A stretch of 64,000 nt of DNA from Eikenella glucosivorans (GTDB lineage: Bacteria > Pseudomonadota > Gammaproteobacteria > Burkholderiales > Neisseriaceae): contig NZ_JACSGR010000002.1 of assembly GCF_016025525.2 (NCBI RefSeq), positions 340,337 through 404,336 of the forward strand. Direction: 5' to 3'. The translations under genes were made by a program, and so were the position numbers. Position 1 is the stretch's first letter. Every line of letters starts with the position of its first letter. Positions 36,515-45,697 of this stretch are shown here, in pieces. The notes beneath the pieces are model-generated. The model was not told the DNA's origin. It made no database searches and saw only the letters and a program-made list of their open reading frames with translations.

Positions 36515-38797
36515 TTAGCCTTGGCGTTGCGCGTCCACGGCGGCGAGTGCCACCATGTTCACCAGGCGGCGAACGGAGGCAAACTGGTTCACGATGTGTA
36601 CCGGTTTTTTCATGCCCAGCAGAATCGGGCCGATGGTGACGCCTTCGGGGGTGGCGACGCGCAGCAGGTTGCAGCTGATGTTGGCGGCTTCCACGTTGGG
36701 CATCACCAGGAGGTTGGCGGCGCCTTTGAGGGTGGATTCGGCCAGGCTTTGTTGGCGCAGGCTTTCCACTAGGGCGGCGTCACCCTGCATTTCGCCGTCG
36801 ATTTCCAGCTGCGGGTCGGCTTGCCGGATGAGCTCGAGGGCGCGGCGCATTTTGCCGGCGCTTTCGGAGGGCACGGAGCCGAAGTTGGAGTGCGAAAGCA
36901 GCGCCACTTTTGGGGTGATGCCGAAGCGTTTGATTTCTTTGGCACACATTAGAGTGCTTTGCGCAATCTGTTCGGCGGTGGGGTTGGCGTTTACATAGGT
37001 ATCGGCGATGAACAGGTTGTGACCGCTGAAGATCAGCGCGTTCATGGCGCAGGCGGTGTGTTGGGGGTTGTCGTAGCCGACCACGTTGGAGATGATGCCG
37101 AGGTGGTGTTGGAAGTGGCCGACGGTGCCGCACACCATGGCGTCGGCGTGGCCGAGCTCCAGCATCAGCGAGCCGATGAGGGTGGTGTTGGAGATCACGC
37201 GGCGTTTGGCCAGATCGGGGGTGATGCCGTTGCGCTGCTGGAGGCGGTAGTATTCCTGCCAGTATTCTGGATAGCGCGGGTCGTTTTCGTTGTTCACGAC
37301 TTCAAAATCGGTACCCGGGCGGATGGTGAGCCCCATTTTCTGGATGCGCTCTTCGATCACGTTGGGGCGGCCGATCAGAATCGGCGCGGCTAGCTTGCCG
37401 GCCACAATCTGCTGGGTGGCGTGCAGCACGCGTTCGTCTTCGCCTTCGGCCAGCACCACTCGTTTGAGCTCGGTGCGCGCCTGGGCGAAAATCGGCTTCA
37501 TAAACAGGCCGGATTTATACACAAATTCGTTCAGCTTCTCTTCATAGGCGGCGAAATCGGCAATCGGGCGGGTGGCGATGCCGGAATCCATGGCGGCTTT
37601 GGCCACGGCGGGCGCCACTCGGGCAATCAGGCGCGGGTCGAAGGGCTTGGGAATCAGGTATTCGGGGCCGAATTTAAGCTCGGCGCCCATATAGGCGGTG
37701 GCCACTTTGTCGTTCTGCTCGGCCATGGCCAAATCGGCAATGGCGCGCACGGCGGCCAGCTTCATTTCTTCGTTGATGGTGGTGGCGCCCACATCCAGCG
37801 CGCCGCGGAAGATGAAGGGGAAGCAGAGCACGTTGTTCACTTGGTTCGGGAAGTCGGAACGGCCGGTGCCGATAATCACGTCGGGGCGGGCGGCTTTGGC
37901 TTCCGGCGGCCAAATTTCCGGCTGCGGGTTGGCCATGGCCAGCACGATGGGCGAGGCGGCCATCTGTTTGAGCATATCGGTGCTCAGCACATTGGGGCCG
38001 GAGAGGCCGAGGAAGATGTCGGCACCGGGCACGGCATCGCCCAAGGCGCGCCAGCCGTTGTCGGCGATGGCGTAGCGCACTTTGCTTTCGTCCATGCGGT
38101 CGCGGTCGGCACGGGTTTGGTAGATGACGCCTTTGGAATCGCATACGGTGATGTTTTCGCGCTTCATGCCCAAGGCCACGAGCAAATCGAGGCAGGCGAT
38201 GGCGGCGGCGCCGGCGCCGGAGCACACCAGGCGTACTTGGCCGATGTCTTTGCCGACCACGCGCAGGCCGTTGAGGATGGCGGCGGCGGTGATGATGGCC
38301 GTGCCGTGCTGGTCGTCGTGGAATACCGGGATTTTGCAGCGTTCGCGCAGTTTTTTCTCAATATAGAAGCATTCAGGCGCTTTGATGTCTTCCAGGTTGA
38401 TGCCGCCGAAGGTGGGCTCTAGGGAAGCGATGATTTCCACCAGTTTCTCAGGGTCGGTTTCGTTGATTTCGATGTCGAACACGTCGATGCCGGCGAATTT
38501 CTTAAACAATACGCCTTTGCCTTCCATCACCGGCTTGCTGGCCTCGGCGCCGATGTTACCCAAGCCGAGCACGGCGGTGCCGTTGGAAATCACGGCCACC
38601 AGGTTGCCGCGGGCGGTGTATTTGTAGGAATCTTGCGGATTGGCGTGGATTTCCATGCAGGGTGCAGCCACGCCGGGCGAATAAGCCAGCGAAAGGTCGT
38701 GCTGGGTGGCCAGCGCCTTAGTGGGGGCTACCTGAATTTTGCCCGGCTGGGGGTATTGGTGGAAATCGAGGGCGGCTTGCTTAATCATGTCGTCCAT
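36515..38797 (-). CDS. maeB: NADP-dependent malic enzyme (malic + phosphotransacetylase domains)
   Basis: A 760-residue MaeB-type enzyme that decarboxylates malate to pyruvate with NADP. Residues 1-430 form the malic domain (LAYSPGVAAPC, HDDQHGTAI, CSGAGAAAIACLD for cofactor binding). Residues 430-760 form a phosphotransacetylase-like domain (LILIGRPNVIEERI type start, LVMPNVEAANI) that regulates activity by acetyl-CoA. ATG at 38797; a second ATG at the fourth codon is possible. A DUS near the start is translated as KIQVAP. Confidence 0.95.
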   Translation of the reverse strand: MDDMIKQAALDFHQYPQPGKIQVAPTKALATQHDLSLAYSPGVAAPCMEIHANPQDSYKYTARGNLVAVISNGTAVLGLGNIGAEASKPVMEGKGVLFKKFAGIDVFDIEINETDPEKLVEIIASLEPTFGGINLEDIKAPECFYIEKKLRERCKIPVFHDDQHGTAIITAAAILNGLRVVGKDIGQVRLVCSGAGAAAIACLDLLVALGMKRENITVCDSKGVIYQTRADRDRMDESKVRYAIADNGWRALGDAVPGADIFLGLSGPNVLSTDMLKQMAASPIVLAMANPQPEIWPPEAKAARPDVIIGTGRSDFPNQVNNVLCFPFIFRGALDVGATTINEEMKLAAVRAIADLAMAEQNDKVATAYMGAELKFGPEYLIPKPFDPRLIARVAPAVAKAAMDSGIATRPIADFAAYEEKLNEFVYKSGLFMKPIFAQARTELKRVVLAEGEDERVLHATQQIVAGKLAAPILIGRPNVIEERIQKMGLTIRPGTDFEVVNNENDPRYPEYWQEYYRLQQRNGITPDLAKRRVISNTTLIGSLMLELGHADAMVCGTVGHFQHHLGIISNVVGYDNPQHTACAMNALIFSGHNLFIADTYVNANPTAEQIAQSTLMCAKEIKRFGITPKVALLSHSNFGSVPSESAGKMRRALELIRQADPQLEIDGEMQGDAALVESLRQQSLAESTLKGAANLLVMPNVEAANISCNLLRVATPEGVTIGPILLGMKKPVHIVNQFASVRRLVNMVALAAVDAQRQG

Positions 38798-38980
38798 GGG
38801 GGAGTCCTTTATCGTGAGAATGAGAAGAAGAGGGGAAACATGGGTGGTTGAAAGAGGCTACCTGAAAATGCGGCTGCAATAAAAGCAAAGGCTACCTGAA
38901 AATACTGCGCGGCGGGCTTTCTGCCAAACGGAAAACAGGCTGTCAAACAACCGGCCGCGGGGGTTAAATGCCGTGTGCCG

Positions 38981-39568
38981 TTATTTTTCGGCGGCCGGCG
39001 GGTTGGGCGCCACCGGCTGCACCTGCGGAACCAGGTTCATGCTGTAGCCGTTTTTCGGATACCAGATGCCTTGCACCCGCCATTTGCCGGCGTCGTCTTC
39101 CACGCGCACATACCAGTGGTCGGTGGGGCGCAGCGGCTGGAAAACCGCCGCGTATTCTACCCGATCGGCTGCGGTTTCGGCACTGCCTTGGCGCTGCATT
39201 TCCACGGTTTGGTCGTATTGGTCGCGACCGGGGTGCAGCCAGGTGAGTTTGAGCGGGGTGTCGGGCTCGATTTGGCCGCTGAGCAGGATTTTGGCGCGGC
39301 TGCCATCGGGGCTGATGAGCACGTCGGCACGGATTTGGCGACGCTCGGCTTCTTCGTCGCGTTCCATTTGCAGGGCGATGTTTTTGCCTTCACGGTAGTA
39401 GTCGTCGGTAACCAGCGAAGGGTTGTTGCGGTGGGCGGCCAGATAATAAGTGTAGAAGCCGGCTGCCACCACGATGGCGGGCCCGGCCATCAGCAGCCAC
39501 GGCCAGGGGTGTCGATACCAAGGTTTGGCCGGCGCGCTGCCGGAGCCGGGCGGGCGGGGCTTGTTCAT
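38981..39568 (-). CDS. fixH: FixH/CcoH family protein
   Basis: A 195-residue protein with one membrane helix (WPWLLMAGPAIVVAAGFYTYYL) and a FixH-like periplasmic domain (PSLVTDDYYREGKN, then LKLTWLHPGRD). FixH/CcoH is needed for assembly of cbb3-type cytochrome c oxidase. ATG at 39568 starts 7 bases after the ccoG stop, so the two are co-transcribed. The proline-rich N-terminus is short. The oxidase subunit genes ccoNOP are not in the window. Confidence 0.83.
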   Translation of the reverse strand: MNKPRPPGSGSAPAKPWYRHPWPWLLMAGPAIVVAAGFYTYYLAAHRNNPSLVTDDYYREGKNIALQMERDEEAERRQIRADVLISPDGSRAKILLSGQIEPDTPLKLTWLHPGRDQYDQTVEMQRQGSAETAADRVEYAAVFQPLRPTDHWYVRVEDDAGKWRVQGIWYPKNGYSMNLVPQVQPVAPNPPAAEK

Positions 39569-39575
39569 TTCTGTT

Positions 39576-41024
39576 TTACTCTCCGATGAATGTGCTTTTG
39601 GTGTTGATGGTGGCGGCTTCGGCATCGGGTTTGCCTTCGGCGGCATAGCGGAAGGTGAATACGATGGGGTTGCTGCCTTTTTCGGCATAGTCGGGAATCA
39701 CGGCCACTTGAACGGGCACGGTAATGCTGTCGCTGCCGTTGATGCGCAGGCCGCCTTCGGGCAGGCCGGTGATTTTGATGTCTTCCAAGCCGGATACGCT
39801 GGCAGTGAGGATTTGCGGCTGTTCGCTGGCGTTGGTGATGCGCAGGTTGTAGGCATTTTCCAGCCAGCCGTCTTGGTTTTGGCGCACCATCACGCCGCGG
39901 TCTTTCACGATGTCGATGTGCACTTCCTGCCGCATCAGGAGCCCGATAACCAAGCCTACGGCCACGGCGGCCAACACCGAGCCGTAGCCCAATACGCGCG
40001 GGCGTAGCATGCGGCGCGGAATTTGTTTTTCCGGATAGTCTTTCTCCAGCGCGCCTTCGGTGGTATAGCGGATGAGGCCGCGCGGATAGTTCATTTTATC
40101 CATGATTTCGTCGCAGGCGTCGATGCAGGCCGCGCAGCCGATGCATTCATATTGCAGGCCGTCGCGGATGTCGATGCCCACGGGGCACACCTGTACGCAC
40201 ATGGTGCAGTTGATGCAGTCGCCCAACTCGGTTTCTTCTCGACTGATGTTCTTCTTGCGCGCGCCGCGCGGCTCGCCGCGTGCCGGGTCGTAGGAAATGA
40301 TCAGCGTGTCGCGATCGAACATGGCGCTTTGGAAGCGGGCGTAGGGGCACATGTATTTGCACACCTGTTCGCGCATGATATGGGCAAATAACCAGGTGAA
40401 GGTGCCGTAGAGTGCGGCGGCAATCAGTGCGGCGCCGGACACGGCCGCCCAGTTGAGCGTGAAGATGTGTGCCACCAGTGGGCGGATGGGGCTGAACCAG
40501 CCGGCAAAGGTGATGCCCGTCCAGGCGCAGACGGCGAAAATCAGCAGGTATTTGGTGAGCTTGATGCGGATTTTGCTGAAATTCCACGGCGATTTATCGA
40601 GCTTGAGGCGCTTGTTGCGGTCGCCTTCCACCAGGCGGTCGATCCACAGCATGATTTCGGTATAAACCGTTTGCGGGCAGGCATAGCCGCACCACAGGCG
40701 CCCGGCGATGGTGGTCCACCAGAACAGGCCGAAGGCGGAAAGCAGCAGGAGGCCGGTAAGGTAGATTAAATCGTTGGGCACGAGGGTGAAGGCGAAGATG
40801 TGGAAACGCCGCCCGGGGATGTCGAACCACACGGCTTGGCGGCCGTGTAGGTTGAACCAGGGGATCACGTAAAACACGAATTGGGTGGCGAGGATGGCCC
40901 AGATGCGCAGGTTGGCAAAGCGGCCTTTGGCCTGCTTGGGATGGATGCGTTTGGCGCCCTGATACAGGGAAATCACCTGCTCTTTGGGCGCCGGTTGGGG
41001 CGCTTTGGCTGCGGGTTCCGTCAT
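39576..41024 (-). CDS. ccoG: cytochrome c oxidase accessory protein CcoG
   Basis: A 482-residue membrane iron-sulfur protein (FixG). Five hydrophobic segments and two ferredoxin-type clusters (CINCTMCVQVCP and CIGCAACIDACD), plus WCGYACPQT and CKYMCPYARF, are typical. CcoG is thought to reduce copper for cbb3 oxidase assembly. The C-terminal domain lies in the periplasm. ATG at 41024 has AAGGAA 8 bases upstream. The fixH gene follows. Confidence 0.93.
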   Translation of the reverse strand: MTEPAAKAPQPAPKEQVISLYQGAKRIHPKQAKGRFANLRIWAILATQFVFYVIPWFNLHGRQAVWFDIPGRRFHIFAFTLVPNDLIYLTGLLLLSAFGLFWWTTIAGRLWCGYACPQTVYTEIMLWIDRLVEGDRNKRLKLDKSPWNFSKIRIKLTKYLLIFAVCAWTGITFAGWFSPIRPLVAHIFTLNWAAVSGAALIAAALYGTFTWLFAHIMREQVCKYMCPYARFQSAMFDRDTLIISYDPARGEPRGARKKNISREETELGDCINCTMCVQVCPVGIDIRDGLQYECIGCAACIDACDEIMDKMNYPRGLIRYTTEGALEKDYPEKQIPRRMLRPRVLGYGSVLAAVAVGLVIGLLMRQEVHIDIVKDRGVMVRQNQDGWLENAYNLRITNASEQPQILTASVSGLEDIKITGLPEGGLRINGSDSITVPVQVAVIPDYAEKGSNPIVFTFRYAAEGKPDAEAATINTKSTFIGE

Positions 41025-41297
41025 GGTGGTGTTCCTTTTTGGCGCCGCTATGGCTGCGGCTTGCTTTTTGGTATGGATACTGCGGTTTGCGTGCGGGATT
41101 ATACGCTGCGGGGGGAAGGGTGTCAGCAGGATATGGCGGAGGATAGGGAAAGGCAATCGTATATGATGAGCGGGGTTGGGGCTACCTGAAAATTATGGTG
41201 CAAAGTTGTGGTAAAAGCTGGAGCATGGGTTTGGTAGGAAATCATTTTGTTTGAGCTGTGCTGATATTTTCAGGTAGCCTGTTTGCCTGCCGCACGT
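41025..41297. other. intergenic region between tsaC and ccoG
   Basis: A 273-base gap with DUS copies near 41181 and 41268, which form an inverted pair about 75 bases apart. No gene is supported; the last 20 bases before 41298 are the tsaC 3' flank. Confidence 0.5.
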
Positions 41298-41864
41298 TCA
41301 GCGCAGCCGTTTGCCGGTTTCGGCGTCGATGATGCGGCTGGGCTGTTTGGCGCCGCCGCAGCGTCCGGGCAGCACCCACACGTCGCGGCCGAAGCAGCGG
41401 CGCACTTCGCGCTGGTGGCGCAAGGCGCGGCGGCCGCTTTTGTTGCAGGAGGTGGACACAAGTGGGGTGCCGAGGGCGGCGCACAGGCGGCGGGCGCCGG
41501 CGTGGGCGGGGATGCGCACGGCGAGTTTGTTGCGGCGGCGGCCGCGCAATGGGGCGGGGATGGTGGGGGCGGCGCGGAACAGCAGGGTGACGGGGGCGGG
41601 CCAGGTTGCTTCGGCGAGCTGTTTTTGGTTTTCAGGTAGCCTAGCGAGCAGGGGTTGCAGTTGGGGCAGGCTGCTGCCGATCACGATGAGGCCTTTGTGT
41701 TGCGGGCGCTGTTTGAGCCGCATCAGGCGGTGTAGGGCGCGCGGGTTGGTGGGCAGGCAGCCGAGGCCGTAGCTGGATTCGGTGGGGTAGGCCACGAGGC
41801 CGCCGCGGCGCAGGTGGGCTTGCAGGCGGCGGGCGGCGGTGGCAGAAAGGGAGCGGGGGAACAT
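41298..41864 (-). CDS. tsaC: L-threonylcarbamoyladenylate synthase
   Basis: A 188-residue YrdC-domain enzyme that makes threonylcarbamoyl-AMP for the t6A37 modification of tRNA. GGLVAYPTESSYGLGC and the lysine-rich RLKQRPQHKGLIVI nucleotide site are conserved, followed by the STSCNKSG segment. It is the short (TsaC) form without a Sua5 C-terminal domain. A DUS near 41634 is translated as RLPEN. The protein is unusually arginine-rich in its C-terminal third. Confidence 0.92.
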   Translation of the reverse strand: MFPRSLSATAARRLQAHLRRGGLVAYPTESSYGLGCLPTNPRALHRLMRLKQRPQHKGLIVIGSSLPQLQPLLARLPENQKQLAEATWPAPVTLLFRAAPTIPAPLRGRRRNKLAVRIPAHAGARRLCAALGTPLVSTSCNKSGRRALRHQREVRRCFGRDVWVLPGRCGGAKQPSRIIDAETGKRLR

Positions 41865-41948
41865 GGTTTCTCGTGTGTGATGGCGGGCTGCCGTGCGCTA
41901 TTGTAATGCGAAATGGGTTGGCTTTCGATTGGGGGGAGGCTTTGGATT

Positions 41949-42021
41949 TAGCGGGAGCTCGGCCTGACTTATGCCAAGACATCGTTTTAACTTCGTTGAA
42001 GCTCACGCTTTCAGGTAGCCT
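41949..42021. repeat. DUS-capped structured repeat
   Basis: TTAGCGGGAGCTCGG, a partly decayed centre CTTATGCCAAG, ACATCGTTTTAACTTCGTTGAAGCTCACGC, then TTTCAGGTAGCCT. The 326-base gap from tsaC to the transporter contains only this copy, a facing DUS at 42037, and A/T-richer sequence before the transporter start. Confidence 0.82.
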
Positions 42022-42190
42022 CTTTGACTGTCGGTGTGGCTACCTGAAAACACAAACTTCAGCGTAATTGCATGCTGGCTGCGGCGGGTTCGGAATGTAA
42101 ACCCGGTTTCCGGCGGCTTTTTCCTCTTTCGCTCCTCCGTGCTTTCTTGTATCCTTGCACCCTTTCCGTTAAAAATTGCAAAATTCTATC

Positions 42191-43174
42191 ATGAACGTGT
42201 TACAGAGATTCAGCCGCTTCATCGGTAAAACTTTCGCGCTGTGGGCGGCGCTGTTCGCCATGGCCGGCTTTGTGCTGCCGGATGTGTTTATCCAGCTGAT
42301 TGCGCCGTATATTCCTTGGCTGCTGGGCATCGTGATGTTCGGCATGGGGCTCACGCTCACGCCGTCGGACTTCAAAATTTTAGGCCAGCATCCGAAAGCG
42401 GTGCTTATCGGCGTGGTGGCGCAGTTTGTGATTATGCCCACCACGGCCTATTTGCTGTCGCTGGCGCTGAACCTGCCTGCCGAAGTGGCCGTGGGCGTGA
42501 TTCTGGTAGGCTCCTGCCCGGGCGGTACGGCTTCCAATGTGATGACTTTCCTGGCACGCGGCAATGTGGCGCTATCGGTGGCGGTTACCTCCATCACCAC
42601 GCTGCTCGCCCCGCTGATCACGCCCGCCGTGTTCTACCTTTTTGCCCACCAATGGCTGGATATTGCCGCCGCCAAGATGCTGGGCGATATCTTGAAAATG
42701 GTGCTGCTGCCGATTGTGCTGGGCGTGGTGGCGCACACGCTGTTCCGCAAGCAGACGGAAGCGGCGGTGGATATCCTGCCCTTGGTATCGGTATTGGCGA
42801 TTGTGCTGATTATCGGCGCGGTGGTGGCGGGCAGCCGCCGGCAGATTATCGAAACCGGGCTGCTGATTTTCGGCGTGGTGGTGTTGCACAACGCCATCGG
42901 TTATGCGCTGGGCTTCCTCTCCGCCAAAATGTTCAAGCTGCCCTATGATGCGCAGAAAACACTGGCCATCGAAGTGGGCATGCAAAACTCCGGCCTCGGC
43001 GCGGCACTGGCCAAGGGGCATTTCGCCGCCATGCCGCTGGTGGCTGTGCCCAGCGCAATTTTCAGCGTATGGCACAATATTTCCGGCTCGCTCCTGGCGT
43101 CTTACTGGGCGGCCAAAGCGGAAAAGGCGGAGCAGGGGGCGGCTAAAGCGCAGGAAAATCCTGAGCAGCAATAA
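42191..43174 (+). CDS. ASBT-type sodium-dependent bile-acid-like transporter
   Basis: A 327-residue transporter with ten predicted helices. It closely resembles the Neisseria meningitidis ASBT homologue of known structure: IPWLLGIVMFGMGLTL, VGSCPGGTASNVMTFLARGN, VLHNAIGYALGF and EVGMQNSGLGAALAKGHF contain the sodium and substrate sites. Physiological substrates in such bacteria are uncertain; pantoate or related organic anions have been proposed for neisserial ASBT. ATG at 42191 was chosen over an upstream TTG because the homologue starts here. Confidence 0.92.
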   Translation: MNVLQRFSRFIGKTFALWAALFAMAGFVLPDVFIQLIAPYIPWLLGIVMFGMGLTLTPSDFKILGQHPKAVLIGVVAQFVIMPTTAYLLSLALNLPAEVAVGVILVGSCPGGTASNVMTFLARGNVALSVAVTSITTLLAPLITPAVFYLFAHQWLDIAAAKMLGDILKMVLLPIVLGVVAHTLFRKQTEAAVDILPLVSVLAIVLIIGAVVAGSRRQIIETGLLIFGVVVLHNAIGYALGFLSAKMFKLPYDAQKTLAIEVGMQNSGLGAALAKGHFAAMPLVAVPSAIFSVWHNISGSLLASYWAAKAEKAEQGAAKAQENPEQQ

Positions 43175-43209
43175 AGCCGCTGTTGCCGCAAGCCTGCCGT
43201 GCGCCCAAC

Positions 43210-43295
43210 AGGCTACCTGAAAGTGCAAGCTTCAGCGTCAGTTAAAACGATGTCTTGGCGGCAAGCCAAGGCTGAGTTTCTGCGAAGCTAAATTT
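43210..43295. repeat. DUS-capped structured repeat, reverse orientation, full copy
   Basis: AGGCTACCTGAAAGTGCAAGC, TTCAGCGTCAGTTAAAACG, ATGT, central hairpin CTTGGC-GGCAA-GCCAAG (43254-43270), then TTTCTGCGAAGCTAAATTTT. The central stem differs from other copies by paired changes. Confidence 0.88.
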
Positions 43296-43298
43296 TAA

Positions 43299-43325
43299 GG
43301 CGCGATTTGCTATACTTGTCGCGCC
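43299..43325 (+). promoter_or_regulatory. palindrome over the GNAT gene promoter
   Basis: Perfect 7-base arms GGCGCGA and TCGCGCC flank TTTGCTATACTTG, which contains a -10-like TATACT. The gene start lies 27 bases downstream. The symmetric arms around a -10 box could be an operator or an RNA hairpin; the -35 region coincides with the preceding repeat. Confidence 0.4.
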
Positions 43326-43351
43326 TTATCCTTGTTTTTACCATTTTTATT

Positions 43352-43852
43352 ATGCCCGCCATCCGCCCCGCCATTCATGCCGATTTGCCGGCCATTGTCG
43401 GCATTTATAATGCCAGCATCCCTGTCCGCCAAGCCACCGCCGATTTGCAGCCGGTAACTGTGGCGGAACGCGAAGCCTGGTTTGCCGCGCACGGCGGCAC
43501 GCGCCCGCTGTATGTGCTGGAAAACGAAGCCGGCGAAGTGTGCGGTTGGGGCAGTTTCAGCGATTACTACCCGCGCCGCGCTTACCACATCAGCGCCGAA
43601 ATCAGCATTTATATCAGCCCGCAGGCACAGGGCGCGGGGCACGGCCGCCGGATTTTGGAGCATATGCTGGCGCAGGCGCCGGATTTGGGTATCCGCAACG
43701 TGCTGGCCGTCATCTTTGCCCACAACGCGGCGAGCCTGGCGCTGTTCGGGCGCTACGGTTTCGCTGAGTGGGGGCGGCTGCCGCAGGTATGCGATTTAGA
43801 AACGCGGCTGGCGGATATCGTCATCCTCGGCAAGGCACTGTCGCCGGCCTAA
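43352..43852 (+). CDS. GNAT family N-acetyltransferase
   Basis: A 166-residue GNAT enzyme related to the phosphinothricin acetyltransferase group: IRPAIHADLPAIVGIYNASI, the WGSFSDYYPR strand, AEISIYISPQAQGAGHGRRIL with the acetyl-CoA loop QGAGHGRR, and NAASLALFGRYGFAEWG. It acetylates an amine of a small molecule such as an amino acid; specificity is unknown. ATG at 43352. A DUS follows at 43853. Confidence 0.85.
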   Translation: MPAIRPAIHADLPAIVGIYNASIPVRQATADLQPVTVAEREAWFAAHGGTRPLYVLENEAGEVCGWGSFSDYYPRRAYHISAEISIYISPQAQGAGHGRRILEHMLAQAPDLGIRNVLAVIFAHNAASLALFGRYGFAEWGRLPQVCDLETRLADIVILGKALSPA

Positions 43853-43975
43853 AGGCTACCTGAAAAATATCCGCCGGCTTATCGTACAACTCAAACACAC
43901 CGGGCAAACGGCATTATTTATGCTTGCCTGCAAGCACAACCCCCAAACACAACGGCTACCAAAGGAAAACAATAA

Positions 43976-45136
43976 TTGGCCACCCTATCCGATGTCTACA
44001 TCAAGCGCGCCGCCGCCTTCCTGCCCAACCAGCCGGTGGGCAACGACACAATGGAAGCCGTGCTCGGCATGGCGGGCGAAACGCCCTCGCGCGTGCGCAA
44101 AATGATATTGCGCTCCAACGCCATCACCAGCCGCCACTACGCCATCGATCCGCACACCCGCCGCGCCACCCACAGCAACACCGAACTCTCCGCGCTGGCC
44201 ATCCGCGGCCTGCTGGAACAGGGCTTGCAGCCCGAAACTATCGGCAGCCTCGCCTGCGGCACATCCTACCCCGACCAGATATTGCCCGGCCACGCTGTGA
44301 TGGTGCACGGGCTTTTGCCGCAGATTCCGCCCTGCGAAGTGGTGAGCACGGCGGGCGTGTGCGTGGCCGGCATGGCGGCGATGAAGCAGGCCGAACGCGC
44401 CGTACGCACCGGCGAATGCCGCGAGGCGGTGGCAGCGGCTTCGGAAGCGGCTTCCGCCGTGCTGCGCGGCGAGCGCTTCCAAATTGAAACCGATTGCCTG
44501 CGCCTGCAAGACGCCAAGCCGGAAATCGCGTTTGAAAAAGATTTCCTGCGCTGGATGCTCTCCGACGGCGCCGGTGCAGTACAGCTGGGCAGCGAGCCCC
44601 TGTCCGGGCAACTCAATTTCAAAATCCATTGGATCGAGTTGCTGTCTTATGCCAACGAAATGCCGGTGTGCATGTATGCCGGCGGTGAAGTGGGGCAGGG
44701 CGGCGAATGGCTGAGCTGGAAAGAAGCCGATGCCGCCACCTGCGCCGAACGCAGCCTGATGGCAGTGAAGCAGGACGTGAAGCTGCTCAATGACAACATT
44801 GTCGCCTACACCGTGGAAAAACCGCTGCACCGCCTCATCGCCAAACACGGCTTGCAGTCCGGCCAAATCGACTGGTTCCTGCCGCACTATTCTTCCGGCT
44901 TCTTCCGCAGCAAACTGGCCGATGGCCTTGCCGCCGCCGGGCTGCCGATTGCCGAAGAAAAATGGTTTACCAACCTGCCGTATAAAGGCAACACCGGCTC
45001 CGCCGCGATCTACATCATCCTGGAAGAATTCATGCGCCGTCCCGACATCCGCGCCGGCCAGAAAATCCTGTGCTATATCCCCGAAAGCGGCCGCTTTTCC
45101 ACCTGCTTCATGCTGCTCGAAGCCGTGTATGCCTGA
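43976..45136 (+). CDS. stand-alone ketosynthase of the DarB/StlD (FabH-like) group
   Basis: A 386-residue thiolase-fold ketosynthase with an intact Cys-His-Asn triad: C129 (STAGVCVAGM), H304 (FLPHYSSGFF) and N339 (YKGNTGSA). It differs clearly from housekeeping FabH (the left-edge gene has PHQANY and EHGNTS) and is longer. It resembles the StlD/DarB-type enzymes that build dialkylresorcinol-like products. No cyclase or aromatase partner is visible beside it. The TTG start has GGA 9 bases upstream. The substrate and product are unknown here. Confidence 0.72.
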   Translation: MATLSDVYIKRAAAFLPNQPVGNDTMEAVLGMAGETPSRVRKMILRSNAITSRHYAIDPHTRRATHSNTELSALAIRGLLEQGLQPETIGSLACGTSYPDQILPGHAVMVHGLLPQIPPCEVVSTAGVCVAGMAAMKQAERAVRTGECREAVAAASEAASAVLRGERFQIETDCLRLQDAKPEIAFEKDFLRWMLSDGAGAVQLGSEPLSGQLNFKIHWIELLSYANEMPVCMYAGGEVGQGGEWLSWKEADAATCAERSLMAVKQDVKLLNDNIVAYTVEKPLHRLIAKHGLQSGQIDWFLPHYSSGFFRSKLADGLAAAGLPIAEEKWFTNLPYKGNTGSAAIYIILEEFMRRPDIRAGQKILCYIPESGRFSTCFMLLEAVYA

Positions 45137-45147
45137 ATGACCCAGAA

Positions 45148-45219
45148 AGGCTACCTGAAAATATCGGCTTCAGCGCAGCAACAAGTTGCGGCTTTGCCCA
45201 AACAACTTTTCAGGTAGCC
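45148..45219. repeat. DUS pair flanking a degenerate structured repeat
   Basis: AGGCTACCTGAAAATATCGGC, a stretch GCAACAAGTTGCGGC with a GCAAC/GTTGC hairpin, then TTTTCAGGTAGCC. It follows the ketosynthase gene and can end its transcript. Confidence 0.5.
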
Positions 45220-45265
45220 CTCCGCCAATATTCAAACCGCCAAATATCCGCTTGGACAACACCAG

Positions 45266-45658
45266 ATGGACATCAACGACATCCCCCAAGACGACAGCCC
45301 CAGCTACCACGGCCACCAAAAAATCATCTACGGCACCCGAAACGGCCGCTACCAAGCCGCCACCAGCACCGGCTGGCAAGACGAAGCCTACGCCACCGGC
45401 CAGGCCGTGGCCGAGCTCGAAGCGCAAACCCAAGCCGCCCGGCAGGCCGTAGAACGCGGCGAACGCTCCCCCCTCTATTACCACATGTACCGCAGCCGCC
45501 ACGACGAAGCCAGCCTCGCCCAAGCCGCCGGGCTGTGGCGCTGGCAGGTGTGCCGCCACATGCAGCCCGCCGTGTTTCAAAGGCTACCTGAAAAAACCCT
45601 CGTCCGATACGCCCAAGCCCTCGGCATCAGCCCAGCAGAGCTGCGCCAACCCTTCTGA
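45266..45658 (+). CDS. conserved small protein with helix-turn-helix-like C-terminus
   Basis: A 130-residue soluble protein. An N-terminal segment (KIIYGTRNGRYQAATSTGW) reads like a small beta unit. The C-terminal half has a pattern DEASLAQAAGLWRWQVCRHM and YAQALGISPAELRQ that resembles an XRE/Cro helix-turn-helix, suggesting DNA binding. An embedded DUS encodes QRLPEK inside the putative recognition region. The next gene starts 40 bases later with its own RBS. Function unknown. Confidence 0.55.
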   Translation: MDINDIPQDDSPSYHGHQKIIYGTRNGRYQAATSTGWQDEAYATGQAVAELEAQTQAARQAVERGERSPLYYHMYRSRHDEASLAQAAGLWRWQVCRHMQPAVFQRLPEKTLVRYAQALGISPAELRQPF

Positions 45659-45697
45659 TTGCCAAACCGTCATTTCAAACATCCAAGGAGTCGAAAC

